This document shows positions 13,701 to 24,442 of a stretch of DNA of 64,000 nt, in pieces. The notes below the pieces were generated by a model. It searched no databases and had not been told where the DNA came from. It was given only the letters and a program-made list of their open reading frames with translations. The stretch covers positions 4,241,022 to 4,305,021 of the forward strand of contig NC_040018.1 in NCBI RefSeq assembly GCF_000972845.2, read 5' to 3'. This stretch comes from Larimichthys crocea (Eukaryota > Chordata > Actinopteri > Sciaenidae). Within the stretch, counting starts at the first letter, position 1. Each line of letters begins with the position of its first letter. The position numbers and the translations under genes are program-made.

Positions 13701-16700
13701 GGCCAGAGGAATTTGGGTCAAGGATTTGGTCTGATAGTATCTCGTCTTGTCTTTAATTTCTGAAGAAACTTGGCATGAAAAGCAGACCTTCCCTCTGACT
13801 CCCATGGGCCTCATCACGAATCAGATACCGACGATAAACTTGGAACAACAAACCTCACTTAAAGGCCACTGTGCAGTGACTCAAAGTTTGGCAGCTTCGA
13901 GCTTTAATAAACCAACTTTGAGCCAAAGAGAAACGAGAAAGCTCAATTTGCTGAACTTTAAGTTTTGTCATCTGTTGTGAGGCTTCGTTTTATGAGCTGG
14001 CACAGTCGTACATTCAATATGCACTACTATTACCAGTTTATTAGTTACACCTGTACAATGAAATGCAATCCAGAACTTCAGCCCTCCAATAAAACCGTTC
14101 TACGTGAAGCTTTTTTAGGCTGTACTTGTAGTGCAGTTGTATTTAGTTGCACGAGGCGAAAGAACATCAGGTGGAAACAAACATGACTCCAAGTGATGAT
14201 ACGTTTCTTCATAAATGCAGAAAGTGTAAATAAGTAGCTATTAATAAACTAGTTTGCCATTATCAGCCTAAAAGGAGGTGATCTGTTAATGTCCATGACT
14301 TGTTTCTGCTGCCTTCAACTGCCCCAAAGATTAGTTAGAGCAGGTTTTTGTTTCTAATTAATAGCTCAATAGACTGTGACCACATCTTAGCCGCTACATG
14401 TTTCTATTCGGCTTAAACAACCTTTCTAGCAGCGCTCCACGTGTGACTTTAAACGCTCCCACATCCAATTTTAAAGCCACCTGTCGCTTCATGAAATTAC
14501 CATCCACTAACTGTATTTTCTTCTCTTTCCTCTCCAGTACTTTGTCCTGCTGCTGTGCATCTTCCTGTTGGAGATCCTGGCTGGCGTCCTGGCTTATATC
14601 TACTACCAGCAGGTAATCCCCCTCTTGGCCAAATTCACATACTTTTAAAAAGTAAAAAAAAAAAAGTTCTTTCAAAAATATTTTACAATGCACCCCAGGA
14701 TTTGTATGTTGTTAGGTTGTGAGGAATGACGGAGGAGCTGGCAGCTGACAGATATGGGAGGACTTTATATATATTTTTGAAATGACAAAAGAAGTTATTT
14801 CAAATGTGACATAGAGGTTAGGATTCGTTTTAAGTAATAATACAGTCTTAACTGGATTGTGCAGGGTTCAACACTTACTTTAAAGAATGCTTGACATCCA
14901 GGCATCAGCCTTTGGTCGCCGAAATTAAAAAATATGGTTTCCATTTTTAGTAAATAATAGATAATGAAAATGTGACATGGAAATTAACCTAACCGAACAT
15001 ATATATGATATATGATAGTCCACAAGTGCAACAACACGAGACGCAGCAGCCGGCTAATATTAATTACTAAGGACAAAAGCAAAAAGCCCAGTTCTGCGTC
15101 TGTTCACAAAGCTCTTGTCAACATCAAAGTCAGTCCCAGATTTACTCTTGTCCAGCAGCATCTTGCCTGGTCACTCTTTGTTTCACTCTTCGTAGCTTCC
15201 TCCGTCTTCCTTAGCCCAGTTACGTAGCCCACTTGCCCAACTCCTTCCCACCCCAGACCTGAAAACCTCCTTTTCCCGATGGTCTAAAACACATCTGCGG
15301 TAAAAACACTTACACTCACCCAGTGTTCTGAGCTCACGGTCAAGGCAGCTTGGCTACCAAAGTGAGCTAAAACTGGCTAGCAGCAGCTATAGTTCACAGA
15401 AGTTTACTTTAGTGCAGAAACAGCCATACAAGGAGCAATTAATCTGATTATACCTCAATGTAGCATCAAAACCATGCATTTAAATCTGTTATTTTATGGT
15501 AGAAAAGTTACACAATGTTTCTTTAAAAAGTCGAGGAATTATTTTGCCATTTATTCAAAATCGTTGCCAGTTGCAACTTGGCAATCTTTACTGTCAGTTT
15601 GTTTTGTTGGCAGTTTAGTAAAGTACATTTTTGTATTTTGATCCACATATATTTCATAAATCATTTGGTTTATTATCAACTCTGACACTCATCCCCTGAT
15701 GTTAAAACCCGATGTCTGTGTGCAGCAGTCATCATATACTCTGCTAAAACGCCAATAGCGCATTCCTGGCACATCTCCGGAGCCTCTTAATCTGAGCACG
15801 TAGTCTAAAAGGTTGTAATAAAACACAGACGACTGTCTCGGTTCCCAGGTGGCGCGTGCTGCGCTGTAATTATAACCACCACAAAAAAATCCAGCATGAT
15901 GAATGAGATTGCAGAAAGAGAATATAAGACAACCCATTAAAAATACAAATATCAGACTAACCGTATTACTCGTGGTACATTTAGTCCAAGTGGAATGAAA
16001 AATGCCTCCAGTAGTACACATAAGAAGGCTAAGTGTACTGTGTCAGAGTGCTTTTAAAGCATTTTGGTATGATTTTGAACCACTACACACTTAAAATGAT
16101 ACACAAAGTAATTATTGAATATTCAAGGATGGTTAAAAAGCTGCTTAGCTCTACAAAATGTGTTTTAAATGCACATGTTTCTGCTTACAAGTGATTATTT
16201 CTTATCTCGTGCTCTGTAGTTAATGTAAAAACTGACAGCCTCCCTTGGCACATTTCAGCTCTAACACTGTAGAGTTATAATGACTGCACTGCGAGCAGCC
16301 ACAGATGAGATTTCTTTTTTTTCTTCTTACCTTGTGTAATATTAACATGACTTTGCTCTCCACCGGCATCAGTCCCACCCCGACTTGTCTTAAAGCCTGG
16401 TGGCTTGTAGCTCAGCAACAGGACTTTTCTCAGTCTAGAGGTGCTCTGATATCATTATAACTGCCTCATTCATAATACACAACTCGTCTGAACACGAGCC
16501 AGTCGCTGAGCTCTCTCCTGCTTCCCAAAGCTCGGTCTCCTTCACTCGCTTCAAAAGATTCTTGCCTTCTCGTCTTCTCTCCCTTCGTTTTTTCCTCATT
16601 TTTCTCTCTGGTAATTAGTTGTGAGAACTGTGAGAACACCTCAGGAAACCCGTTCCACACAAACACTTTATCTATATTTATTACTGAGCATATTTGTGAT

Positions 16701-19700
16701 GAAGAGCCATTTTGAAGCTCTGTGGCTCCGGCCGTCGCCATGTTGACTGTCCTGCGTCTTCCACCTCCATGGTTAGTTTTAAAAATCGGCAAAGACTTGG
16801 ATCATCTGCGGACCTGAGGTGGGCTGAATGACGCCTGAGTGCTTAAACAAGCCTTCTTTAATAGCACCCACCTGTCAATCAAAGTGGTCCAGCTGTTAAT
16901 TATGTATAAATCTAAGCCTTAATATAATTTGAATAGGTGAGTTATATACAAATGGAAAACCAGGCTGTAAACATGTTTATTTCTGCTGTGAAGTTGGACA
17001 TTTAAACATGGGGACTTATGGAGACTGACTCGTTCTGGAGACAGCCTCAAGTGGCTGTTTGAGGAACTGCATTTTGGGCACTTTGGCATTGGCTTCACTT
17101 CACACCCACAGAGGCCCCTTGGTGTCAGGATTGCCTCCTTCAGGCAAAGAACGTTATAACTACAGCAACAAGTGCGGCTGAAAGCAGAAATAGCATTGCT
17201 TCATGGTGGAGGGGTTCCAATAGTGTAGAAGCAGTTTGGTTACAAACCAGATGAACCACAATGATTTTTACACAATAATTCCATGACCTGAAGCAACAGC
17301 ACCCAGTGGAACGCGAGGAGAGCCCGTAACCAAGAAAACCAACTAAATGTTTGTCTTTAAACAAGTTTAAAGTGTAGATGAAGTCAATCACACACTATAA
17401 AAAAACGATTCACCTTCTGGTGACACTGTCGTCTAACCAGCAGACCTTTGTCTACAAACGCTGACATGTGCGCCTGTAAACTGCTGCTGTCGGTGTGTTG
17501 TGAGCAGGCGGTCCAGGTTGGGCTTGAACAGCATGGTTCACACCTGTGGCTCTGCAGTCGGATAATACCGACATACATCACCCGAATACATGCGTGAACT
17601 CACCTCTGCTCTTTTTTGTATGTGGCTACACATGCAGTGCTGTTCGCTCACTGAGTCATCTTCAGGTTAGTGCCGCAGTGTTTTCCAAACTGTCAACAGG
17701 TAAAATGAAACGCCAGCCCACCCCCACCTCCCCCTCCACGTCCCCTCCTGTTTCCTCCTCTCCTCTTTGTCTTCACCTCCCGTCTCTCATCCTCCTCTGC
17801 CCTCCCTTCCTCACTTCATCATTCATTCCCTTGATATCTCCTTCATGCTTTGATTTACAGTGGTTTCCCAGCTGGCTTGTTGCCATAGAAACTGAGGCCC
17901 CCAGACCTCCATGCTCCTCCAGCGAGCGTTTTCTGCCACTGGTCTAGAGAACAAAAAAAAAAAAAAGAAAACCCCAAAACACCGACTTCCTTTCTGCCTT
18001 TCGCCCCGGTTTCATCTGCTCCTCTGTTGTTAGAGCCGCTGTCCGTGACGTGTAGCGTCAGGAGAGCGTTTAAAGCCTGCGTGCCATAAATCTCGTCAGT
18101 GGCAGAGTCAACAATCGCAGCTAATTTATCACTCGGTCATGCTCTACGCTGGCCTGCAGAATTTTTTTTGTGTCGCTATGTAAGTGCGCTGCTTGTGCAT
18201 TTATATCTGTGTCTGTGTGTCTGAACAGTTAAACGAGGAGCTGAAGCAGAATCTGAGGGAGACCATGACCCAGAAGTATCAGCAGAACACCCATGAGCAA
18301 ATCACCAGGGCTGTAGACAAGCTGCAGCAGGAGGTAAGTCTCTGCATAAAGGGACGGATACCACGTTTATAAGATGGAGGTTAATGTAATCTCACAAACT
18401 GCGAAATGACAGCTGGTGTTAAAGCCCACCGGATGCATTTTAGGCGGTTGTTTGCGTCCAACACTGTCACATTAGAAGTGAACCAGAGCTCCTAAGCAGA
18501 AGTCATGTGGACTCGCACGTTGCTTGTTGATTGGACAGTGTTTAGTAACCTATCATCCCATCAGATTAGAGATTTTGGTGATGAGGGCGAGTCAAAACAA
18601 ATCCGATCCGAGCCCCTTCCCTGACTTGAGCTAAGGATGATGGACTCATCTGCACCCTCTGCTCTAATTTCCCGTCTCTTTTTTGCTTTTAGCAGTTGAC
18701 AGCACATGAAGGAACGGATAAATCTGAGCTGCTTCACTCTGCTCATTTTTGGGGGTTTTTATGCTCAGTACGAGACGCCCCGGGCTGTCAAATGTCAACA
18801 TTTATTCTTTGTTCTTTCCTCTAAACTTTTTATTTTCTATCATTCCCAATAATGTATGTGGACTTCTCACATTTTGGGGAAATACACTCATTTCTTGGCA
18901 AGAGTTCCTTTACACCACTCTTGTGTCTGTCAGGGCTAATAGGGGTAACAAAATCAGCCGACCACAGCACCTCTTAAGCTTGTTAATTTACACTCATCTC
19001 ATTTATTCAAAAGCAAACTGTAAAAATGGCACGTTGCCGTAGTGTGCTGGACTATTTAAGGATTGGGAGTTGTTGCCAGGCAGCCAACGGGGACTCCATA
19101 AGTTTACTGCCGCTGTCAAAGGAAAAAGCTAAGTTAAGCTAATGACCACTCGCTGTAGCTTCATATTTACTGCACAGCTATCAGAGGTCTATTTCCCAAA
19201 CTATAAAACTATCCTTCAACAGATTACGCTGCTAGTTTTGCTCATCTTTGCTGGAGTGCAGTATTAAATTCTCTACTTCTTTGCTACTGTTAAAGTTTCA
19301 CTCTCAACGTGTCTCTTTCAGTTCAAGTGCTGTGGCAGCAACAGCTCATCCGACTGGGCCGAGAGCGTCTGGATCCGCTCCCAAGACGCCAAGCACCGAA
19401 TGGTCCCTGACAGCTGCTGTAAGACTCCCACCGAGCTCTGCGGCATCAGGGACCACCCGTCCAACATCTACAAGGTGGAGGTGAGAGGATGAAGGGTGCG
19501 GGTGGGGCTCGATCAGTATTTCCGTCACGTCTCCCGAGTGTGTCAGCGCTGAGATTTCAGCAGCGTACGAGTAGCAGAGGGAGAAGAGCTGTCATATCCG
19601 AACCGTATACATGACATTTGTTTGCAGGGAGACTTCAGTAACACTCCCACGCCAGCTGATGCGACATAAAGACGTGCTTTGTTTTTCATTTAGGGCGGCT

Positions 19701-19940
19701 GCATCACCAAACTGGAGAAATTCATCTTGGACCATCTGAAGATCATCGGAGCAGTGGGTGTTGGGATTGCCTGTGTACAGGTGAGCAAAGAACGCTTTGC
19801 AGCACATAAACAGATTAAACAAACGTACGTCTGTGGAGATTGCTAAAGTGTGTTTTTCTTCCCCTCTATCCAATCTCCAGATCATAGGGATGGTGTTTAC
19901 ATGCTGCCTATATCGAAGTCTGAAGGCAGAGCCGTACTAA
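1498..19940 (+). CDS. cd151: CD151 tetraspanin, complete 7-exon coding sequence
   Basis: The spliced product has 253 residues, the same length as human CD151, a plasma-membrane tetraspanin that binds laminin-binding integrins (alpha3beta1, alpha6beta4) and organises adhesion microdomains. CDS: join 1498-1581, 6003-6194, 14538-14612, 18229-18333, 19322-19480, 19694-19780, 19881-19940; all introns are phase 0 and GT-AG (introns 5 and 6 are only 213 and 100 bp). Visible: transmembrane segments near residues 18-39, 57-78, 92-114 and 222-243; a large extracellular loop with the CCG motif (155-157), PDSCC (181-185), C192 and C208, giving the six expected cysteines; N-glycosylation sequon N159-S-S; juxtamembrane cysteines C11, C15, C79, C80, C242, C243 matching known palmitoylation positions; YRSL (245-248), a YxxPhi sorting motif. 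The integrin-contact QRD of human CD151 (194-196) reads IRD here. Teleosts often carry two cd151-like genes, so this could be either co-orthologue. TSPAN11 fits less well at both termini. Confidence 0.96.
4428..4471. repeat. (AGT)n microsatellite
   Basis: About 14 uninterrupted TAG/AGT units in intron 1 of cd151. Simple tandem repeat, no spacer structure. Confidence 0.97.
5107..5275 (+). repeat. Family F repeat, left part (GGGCTGCAACTAA end)
   Basis: It begins AGGGCTGCAACTAA, runs through a GTCGATGATT motif and reaches CCCAGAGATATT. I recognise these as the left part of a very common fish interspersed repeat whose right end reads AACTAATCGATTAATTG. A related fragment with TTGACTAATTGATTAATTGAG follows at about 5630-5705, so roughly 350 bp of foreign sequence may separate the halves. 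The class (DNA-type) is inferred. Confidence 0.6.
5630..5705 (+). repeat. Family F repeat, possible right part
   Basis: AACAATTGAAACAATTC followed by TGACTAATTGATTAATTGAG resembles the right end of the family F repeat seen more clearly at 59785-59932. It may be the continuation of the piece that starts at 5107. Confidence 0.4.
6003..6194 (+). CDS. cd151: cd151 coding exon 2 (residues 29-92)
   Basis: The acceptor is a pyrimidine tract ending CTCCTCCCAG and the donor is GTAAGA. This exon of 64 codons encodes the end of transmembrane segment 1, the small extracellular loop (with EKSDYISLL), transmembrane segment 2 and the inner loop with C79-C80 and FKEQRR. An unrelated open frame covers the same DNA in another phase and is not coding. 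Confidence 0.95.
7905..8137 (+). repeat. Family E repeat (GTCTTG-rich), copy 1
   Basis: It contains repeated GGTCTTG words and ends TTAGTTGGTCTTGACTACAACGCT. The same end occurs in reverse at 11165 (GTAGTCAAGACCAACTAAG), which identifies a shared family with ends GTGTTGTAGT. This looks like a short non-autonomous DNA-type repeat common in fish. The class is inferred. Confidence 0.65.
8666..8760 (+). repeat. 95-bp duplicated non-coding segment, copy 1
   Basis: This stretch and 10574-10666 align over their full length with roughly three quarters identity. Shared words include GAGTTGAGAT, ATGAATCAC, ATGAACTTGTCG, AGAGATTG and GAACATAA. Both lie in the same orientation 1.9 kb apart in cd151 intron 2. 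It could be an unrecognised repeat or a locally duplicated regulatory element. No function is shown by the sequence. Confidence 0.75.
9491..9625 (+). repeat. Common teleost repeat (CGCTTATCC / GGGCGAGAGGCGGG type)
   Basis: The run ACCGCTTATCCCCATCAGGG, then CCAATCCCAGCTGA, GGGCGAGAGGCGGG and CACCCTGGACAAGTCGCCAG is a familiar, very abundant fish interspersed repeat. I believe it is the 3' end of a LINE, but class and family need a library search. Confidence 0.75.
9707..9990 (+). repeat. tRNA-derived SINE pair (AFC-like, GGGGCGCCCTGG head)
   Basis: The first copy starts GGGGCGCCCTGGTGG, has a B-box-like GGTTTGACACC (9753-9763), and ends in an A-rich tail near 9840. A second partial copy follows in the same orientation with B-box-like ATGGTTTGATTCC near 9900 and an A-rich tail near 9985. 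The head matches the AFC-type SINEs described from cichlids and other percomorphs. Both are decayed and not functional tRNA genes. Confidence 0.65.
10574..10666 (+). repeat. 95-bp duplicated non-coding segment, copy 2
   Basis: Partner of 8666-8760, same orientation, ending just before the TG microsatellite at 10674. See that entry for the shared words. Confidence 0.75.
10674..10730. repeat. (TG)n microsatellite
   Basis: About 28 uninterrupted TG units in intron 2, capable of Z-DNA formation like other long TG tracts. Confidence 0.98.
11165..11450 (-). repeat. Family E repeat (GTCTTG-rich), copy 2, inverted
   Basis: It begins CATGTAGTCAAGACCAACTA and ends CTTGAGTACTACAACACTA; read in reverse it matches the copy at 7905-8137. 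Both ends read GT(G)TTGTAGT when oriented outward-in, suggesting short terminal inverted repeats. Confidence 0.65.
14538..14612 (+). CDS. cd151: cd151 coding exon 3 (residues 93-117)
   Basis: The acceptor is CTTTCCTCTCCAG and the donor GTAATC. The 25 codons encode transmembrane segment 3, including the glutamate of LLEILAG typical of tetraspanin helix 3, and end YYQQ at the start of the large extracellular loop. Confidence 0.95.
15205..15430 (+). repeat. Family G repeat, copy 1
   Basis: It shares with 26840-27230 the ordered words GCCCACTTGC, CTGAAAACCTCCT, GGTCTAAAACAC, AAACACTTACACT, GAGCTCAC, GTTTACT and TAGTGCAGAAACAG. It is an interspersed element of unknown class, possibly extending left to about 15000. 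Confidence 0.6.
16695..17125 (+). repeat. Family A interspersed repeat, copy 1
   Basis: It contains CACCCACCTGTCAATCAAAG, GGCTGTAAACATGTTTATTT, a GAAGTTGGACATTT core, AGCCTCAAGTGGC and GGCTTCACTTC in this order. The same order occurs at 25388-25755 and, in reverse, at 28250 and 47311. It is an abundant fish repeat of about 0.5 kb with an end near CCATAGACxGT. It lies in cd151 intron 3. Confidence 0.8.
17710..17825. repeat. Polypyrimidine (C/T-rich) tract
   Basis: More than 100 bases dominated by C and T, with CCCACCCCCACCTCCCCCTC and repeated TCCTC words, in cd151 intron 3. Low complexity only; it may form triplex DNA. Confidence 0.7.
18229..18333 (+). CDS. cd151: cd151 coding exon 4 (residues 118-152)
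   Basis: The acceptor is TGTCTGAACAG and the donor GTAAGT. The 35 codons form the first, helical and charged part of the large extracellular loop (LNEELKQNL through DKLQQE), leading directly into the CCG motif of the next exon. Confidence 0.95.
18334..19321 (+). other. cd151: cd151 intron 4
   Basis: A 988-bp phase-0 intron. I see no repeat family or exon in it. Confidence 0.88.
19322..19480 (+). CDS. cd151: cd151 coding exon 5 (residues 153-205)
   Basis: The acceptor is TGTCTCTTTCAG and the donor GTGAGA. It carries the variable head of the large extracellular loop: CCG (155-157), sequon N159-S-S, PDSCC (181-185), C192 and the IRD tripeptide (194-196) at the position of the human QRD integrin-contact motif. 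It ends SNIYKVE, a highly conserved CD151 stretch. Confidence 0.96.
19694..19780 (+). CDS. cd151: cd151 coding exon 6 (residues 206-234)
   Basis: The acceptor is TTTCATTTAG and the donor GTGAGC. It encodes GGCITKLE with the last large-loop cysteine (C208), the amphipathic stalk helix and the first part of transmembrane segment 4. The preceding intron is 213 bp. Confidence 0.95.
19881..19940 (+). CDS. cd151: cd151 terminal coding exon 7 (residues 235-253 and stop)
   Basis: The acceptor is CCAATCTCCAG after a 100-bp intron. It encodes the end of transmembrane segment 4, C242-C243 and the short tail YRSLKAEPY before TAA. The tail keeps the YxxPhi motif and ends in tyrosine, as in human CD151. 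Confidence 0.95.
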   Translation: MIGMVFTCCLYRSLKAEPY

Positions 19941-21635
19941 GAGAAGCAGAAGAAGAAAAAGTGTGTGGGTGAGGGAGGTAACTTCATCACCGCGTCATAC
20001 TCAAATAGCCCATAGGTTCTTTTCTTTGCCTTGCACATAGGGGAAGAAAAATTTGGCGAGGGATCAAATTGCACATCTGAGGATCTCATTTTGGTAAACA
20101 AAGGGTGGAAAAACACTACGAGGTATCTTGAAGTAATTAGGCACTCGAATTGCAGTCTCAGCTACATCTTCGAGATTACAGCGCTGTGAGAATAAAAAAA
20201 CCTCTGAGAGCGACTGATGGGGAGTTTTAACACAGATCGTGTGGGATACTAAATAGTCTCTGGGACCAAAGCATTGTAGTTTTCTTCCACTCAGAGTCCC
20301 TTGATGTACATTTATGCTTGTAGACCAGGTGCTGCACCAGGGAGTGGTGTAAAGATCGGTGGAGTAAAACTGGCACTTTGCAGAAAATGTTAATCCTGGT
20401 CGCAGCAGCTTGCCTACACCCAGCAGCACGGTTTAACAAGCCTACCTCTGGGGCCTCCTTCATCTGCAAGAGCATTTTGTTTCCACGCTACGTACTCAGT
20501 CATGCATTTCACATATTCGTTCGATAGCGGCCTTTTTAAACTCTTGAGCTGTTAGGTTTTATATCTTGTAAATGAATATTTTCTGTAACACTTGAGGGGC
20601 TTTCTTTTGAGCTGTAAGGTGTGTCTTCATAGTGACATGTCAGTGTTTTTAATCATGTTTTTAAATCAACAAGATCAAAGATCTGCTGAGCAGAACACAG
20701 TTATCCGTTAATGCCTTGTTAAAAAACAGAAAGGTACATTCAGTCAGGATCCAGCGCTGCAGCGAAAACCGAGGTTATTCCATCCAAGAACCAGAAGCTG
20801 AGCCGGATCTAACTTTTAGAAAAGGTCGCCTGGCGGCTAATCAGACATTCAGACTAGTCCAATCTCCACAAATGTCACTGAAACTGGTGGATTCATGGAC
20901 TAAACTCTGATACTCTGCCTGTTGTTGTGTTTTGGCTTTGTCATAATTACACTGCACAAAGAAGTGTAGTGACACAAAGAAGTGTAATTTGGTTTGTGTC
21001 CGATGGTTTGAGAGGGCATTGGTCGAGTGACATAGACATTGAATGAGAGTGAGGGAGCACCAGCATCGATAAAGCCGGTTAATCAGCGAAATAAAAAGGT
21101 TCCCCGTTCCCGTCAACCCAACACTCCGCCGGACAACCGCCTGATCTTTACTGAATGTACCCGACCTGTGCCATTTGACACAAAAACGCCAGTATTTCAG
21201 CCAATGTGTAATGTCTGATGTTAATGAAGTTTGTGTTTATGATTCCTACAAGCAGTGTCACTTACATCGCTCATAAGAAAGTGCCTCATGTTTTCTTTTG
21301 TATACAAGGGATTTCTCCACTGATGCCAAAGTTGTCCAGCGTAACTTTGTGTAAGGACCTACTGTATCCAGCCTTATTCACTTATCTACTGATGTCACTC
21401 TTTTTAGATTGTTTCTTTCATAAATGAAGATTTTGTTTACTTTTCTATAGACCATGAATATATTATTGTATTTAACGAGACACGTGGTATGAAATGATAC
21501 TCTCTCACTGTTTAGCGTTGATCTTTTTTCGTATGTGCCTCAGAGACAAACACTGAATTAATCTGCTGTATTTCTGTCTTTGTGATAATGCAGAAATAAT
21601 TTTTAGGTTGAATAAACGTTCATCAATAACACACC
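19941..21635 (+). other. cd151: cd151 3' untranslated region
   Basis: About 1.7 kb between the TAA stop and the first canonical AATAAA with a plausible cleavage site. No acceptor and open frame suggest a further exon. It contains a short tandem duplication of CACAAAGAAGTGTA at about 20955-20990. The exact cleavage base, 10-25 bases past the signal, is inferred. Confidence 0.75.
21611..21616 (+). terminator. cd151: Poly(A) signal AATAAA of cd151
   Basis: AATAAA followed within about 30 bases by a T/G-rich stretch (TCTGCTCTGTTTGC), the usual arrangement of a vertebrate cleavage and polyadenylation site. It fits the end of the cd151 transcript. Confidence 0.75.
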
Positions 21636-22186
21636 TTCTGCTCTGTTTGCTTTCTCAGGTGACAAACTGTGTATCAATTAGCATTTTTTTGCATTCAGTG
21701 TGACAGATTATGATTTGTAAAAACACCAACTGACAACTTTAAACAGCGGTACTGCACAAATAGAGAGGGAGTCTTTCATGTTACAGTTATCAGGTCATGT
21801 CATCCCAAAAACTGCCAAAAAAACTGTGTAAAGTAAAAAAAAACACATCCCGGGAACCAGTGGCCCTTACACAATTGGCACCAGCTTACAGGTGCATTAG
21901 TGTATTAACCCAAAGTCAATTCCCCTAATGTCATTGTACTGCGGTGATGTAGATTTGGGATGTGAGCCATATTCTTGACAGCAGCTGCTGCTGCTCTGAG
22001 TTTATTACCTATACAATGGCAGATGTATGGCCCCGTAATGGGACTTATTCTGCTGTTCAGTGCAAGGCCAAACTCATCTGACCTCTTGTATTGTGGAGAG
22101 TGACTGTGCATCAGTGTCATTGCTGCGAACGGCAGCAGTTACAGCGTGCAAACACAGGGAGGCAGCACCTGCCAGGCTTTCACTGC

Positions 22187-22217
<31 letters not shown>

Positions 22218-22228
22218 GCGCGCACACA
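22187..22228. repeat. (CA)n microsatellite with CG interruption
   Basis: About 14 CA units followed by CGCGCGCG and further CACA. Confidence 0.95.
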
Positions 22229-24421
22229 ACACCACACTGATGAAAACAGCTGGTGAGAGTGTGTGCCTAACAGAGGCTGTTGAGGATTACCCCTCTCCGA
22301 ACACATTCTCTTTCCTAATTCAGAATGTCAGAAAAGCTTTAATATATATATTTTTTAAGTTTGAGGGGTAATGAGGGGTAAAAACTTATTTTTAAACATG
22401 CACACAATCACAAATATCACCTGGATATTTAACTTCACCTTTAGTGAAAAACAACTCATTCATCCAAAGAAATTTTTCGCGATAGAACACGCCGAAAGAA
22501 AATCAAATGTGCGACCGGTCAGCTCACAGCTACAGACTACTAATTGGTTTCCATCGGGACTGCTAACGATGCAAATGAAGCCATTTCTCAGTTGTAAAAA
22601 AAAAAAAAACATTTCCCCCCTCTGTGTAACAGGCACACATGGTGAAATGAAACAACAAGGCATCCATGTGTGTTGTCACAGTACCCCTCGAAGGTGCTCT
22701 CGCAGCACACACCTCGTGAAAGCTGAGTCATCCCTGGCAAAATGAGCCTGTGAGGATTTTTTTATTTATTTTCTCATCATAGGAGGGCGGGAGGGGATTC
22801 AGCAGTTAACGTTTCCATTGGAGTGAAAGTAGTTCAGCACATGGCAATTTTAACAGGGCGCTGTTCCAAGGAGCAGACATCTGTGGAATGCAAGTCGCCT
22901 GCCCTGCTCTTGACACAGTCGTTGCCTCTTGCTTGTTGCCTGCGTTTGACTTAAAATACATGAGAGAAATGACCAGCCTTTTGAACGACCAGTGTGTCCC
23001 CACCCTGCAGATGAAAGCCCGTAATAAATCTCCCCTCCTTCATGTCCTCCCCTGCGTGTTCTGCTTGCTTACTGTGACAGCAAGCTAACACAAGGGGCAT
23101 GTTAATAATGCCCGGTGCATGACATTTCCAAAATATCTCCTCCAATATTTTAAGCAGTTGTCCATTCAGTGCCCATGTCACCCACTGCGCTTTGGCCCTT
23201 TCAGGAGAGAGGTATGCTATTTTCAACCTGGTGGAGCAGAAGGTTGTAGACTCTTCTCCCTCCACCTTTTTTTTTTTTTTATCATTTCCTGAGAGGTGAT
23301 GTGATTTCTGCTCCTATGCAGGATAAAACAGACAGCAGGGGAGCTGTGTTACAGTTTGTCTGCAGCTGGTGTCAGGAGGAAGAACTTTATTTCCCAGGGT
23401 CATCCAAGGGTACAGAAAAACCTGCCTGTGTCGACTCTGCTGAGGTTAACATGTTATTTTTGGTTTCGCGTTGGTTACGTTAATCACGAGCTAAAACTGG
23501 TCCTGTCTTCGCTTAGGGTCGGCTAAAGGTTAAGCTCATCGGCCATGGTTAAGTTTAGCGTTACCTAAAAGGAAGTGAAACCCCAGAGACAAACCTTGAG
23601 GTGGTTCCCAACCTGTGGGTCAGGACCACAAATAGAGGTCGCATGAGGGGTTGTGATGCTTAACAGCAAAAGACAGAAGAAACCATAACTAGACAACTTA
23701 AGATTATGATTATTTGCTCTAATTGTTGCTTTATTTCATGCAAATTACTAGTTTTTACCTTCATAGAGCCCAAAACTACTCTTTAGCTTTGGGTACAGAT
23801 ATGCAACCTTTGACACAAGCCTGCAAATAGATGTTGCATTGTTTTCAAGAGGTCACAACTGAATCTCCTGATGATCTGTGTGTGCACGCGACATAAAAAG
23901 TGGTGTCAGGGAGGCGGTTGCACTTAATTCTGCAGACAGAATATTTCATGAAGCCTCTCAACCTTTTTACAGCTGTGAGCTGTCAGCCGGCTAACCCTGT
24001 TGCTGTTACTCCACGCCGTGAACACGAGCGATCAAAGACATAATAGTCTCTTGTGTCTCGCTGTGTGTGTGTGCGTCCTGAACGTCTCTGCTGCGAGCAC
24101 AGACGTGTAAGGTCATTTCATTTTCATTCCAACGCCTCTGGTGTTTACATTGTGTATGTATGTGTGTGCGTGAGAGAGAGAGAGAGAAGGGGAGGGGGTA
24201 CAAATGTAATCTTGAGTCTGTAGATGGCAGCAACACTCTTGGCCAATCGGTTTCAATAAAATGGAGGAGAGGAAAAAAAATGCTTTTGTCTTGGCGGTCA
24301 AGAGCTGTCAAGTGAAATTGAAATTAATTGGAACAATCCAACCTGAAAAAAAAAATCCACTGTAATTGTGAAAATAAATGCGCTCGCTGCCAAGAAGAGT
24401 TGTCCTCCCTTTGTATACCTG

Positions 24422-24442
24422 TGCATGCATGCATGCATGCAT
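24422..24442. repeat. (GCAT)n tandem repeat
   Basis: Five tandem TGCA/GCAT units. GCAT tracts are self-complementary, so this is also a short palindrome. Confidence 0.9.

Larger units (their letters stand above)
6195..14537 (+). other. cd151: cd151 intron 2
   Basis: The longest intron, 8.3 kb, phase 0. It holds two inverted copies of a GTCTTG-rich repeat (7905-8137 and 11165-11450), a fish repeat at 9491-9625, a SINE pair at 9707-9990, a TG microsatellite at 10674-10730 and two similar 95-bp segments at 8666 and 10574. No other gene is supported inside it. Confidence 0.9.
14613..18228 (+). other. cd151: cd151 intron 3
   Basis: A 3.6 kb phase-0 intron with one copy of family G (about 15205-15430), one copy of family A (about 16695-17125), a polypyrimidine tract (17710-17825) and an A14 run near 17953. 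No additional exon is supported. Confidence 0.9.
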
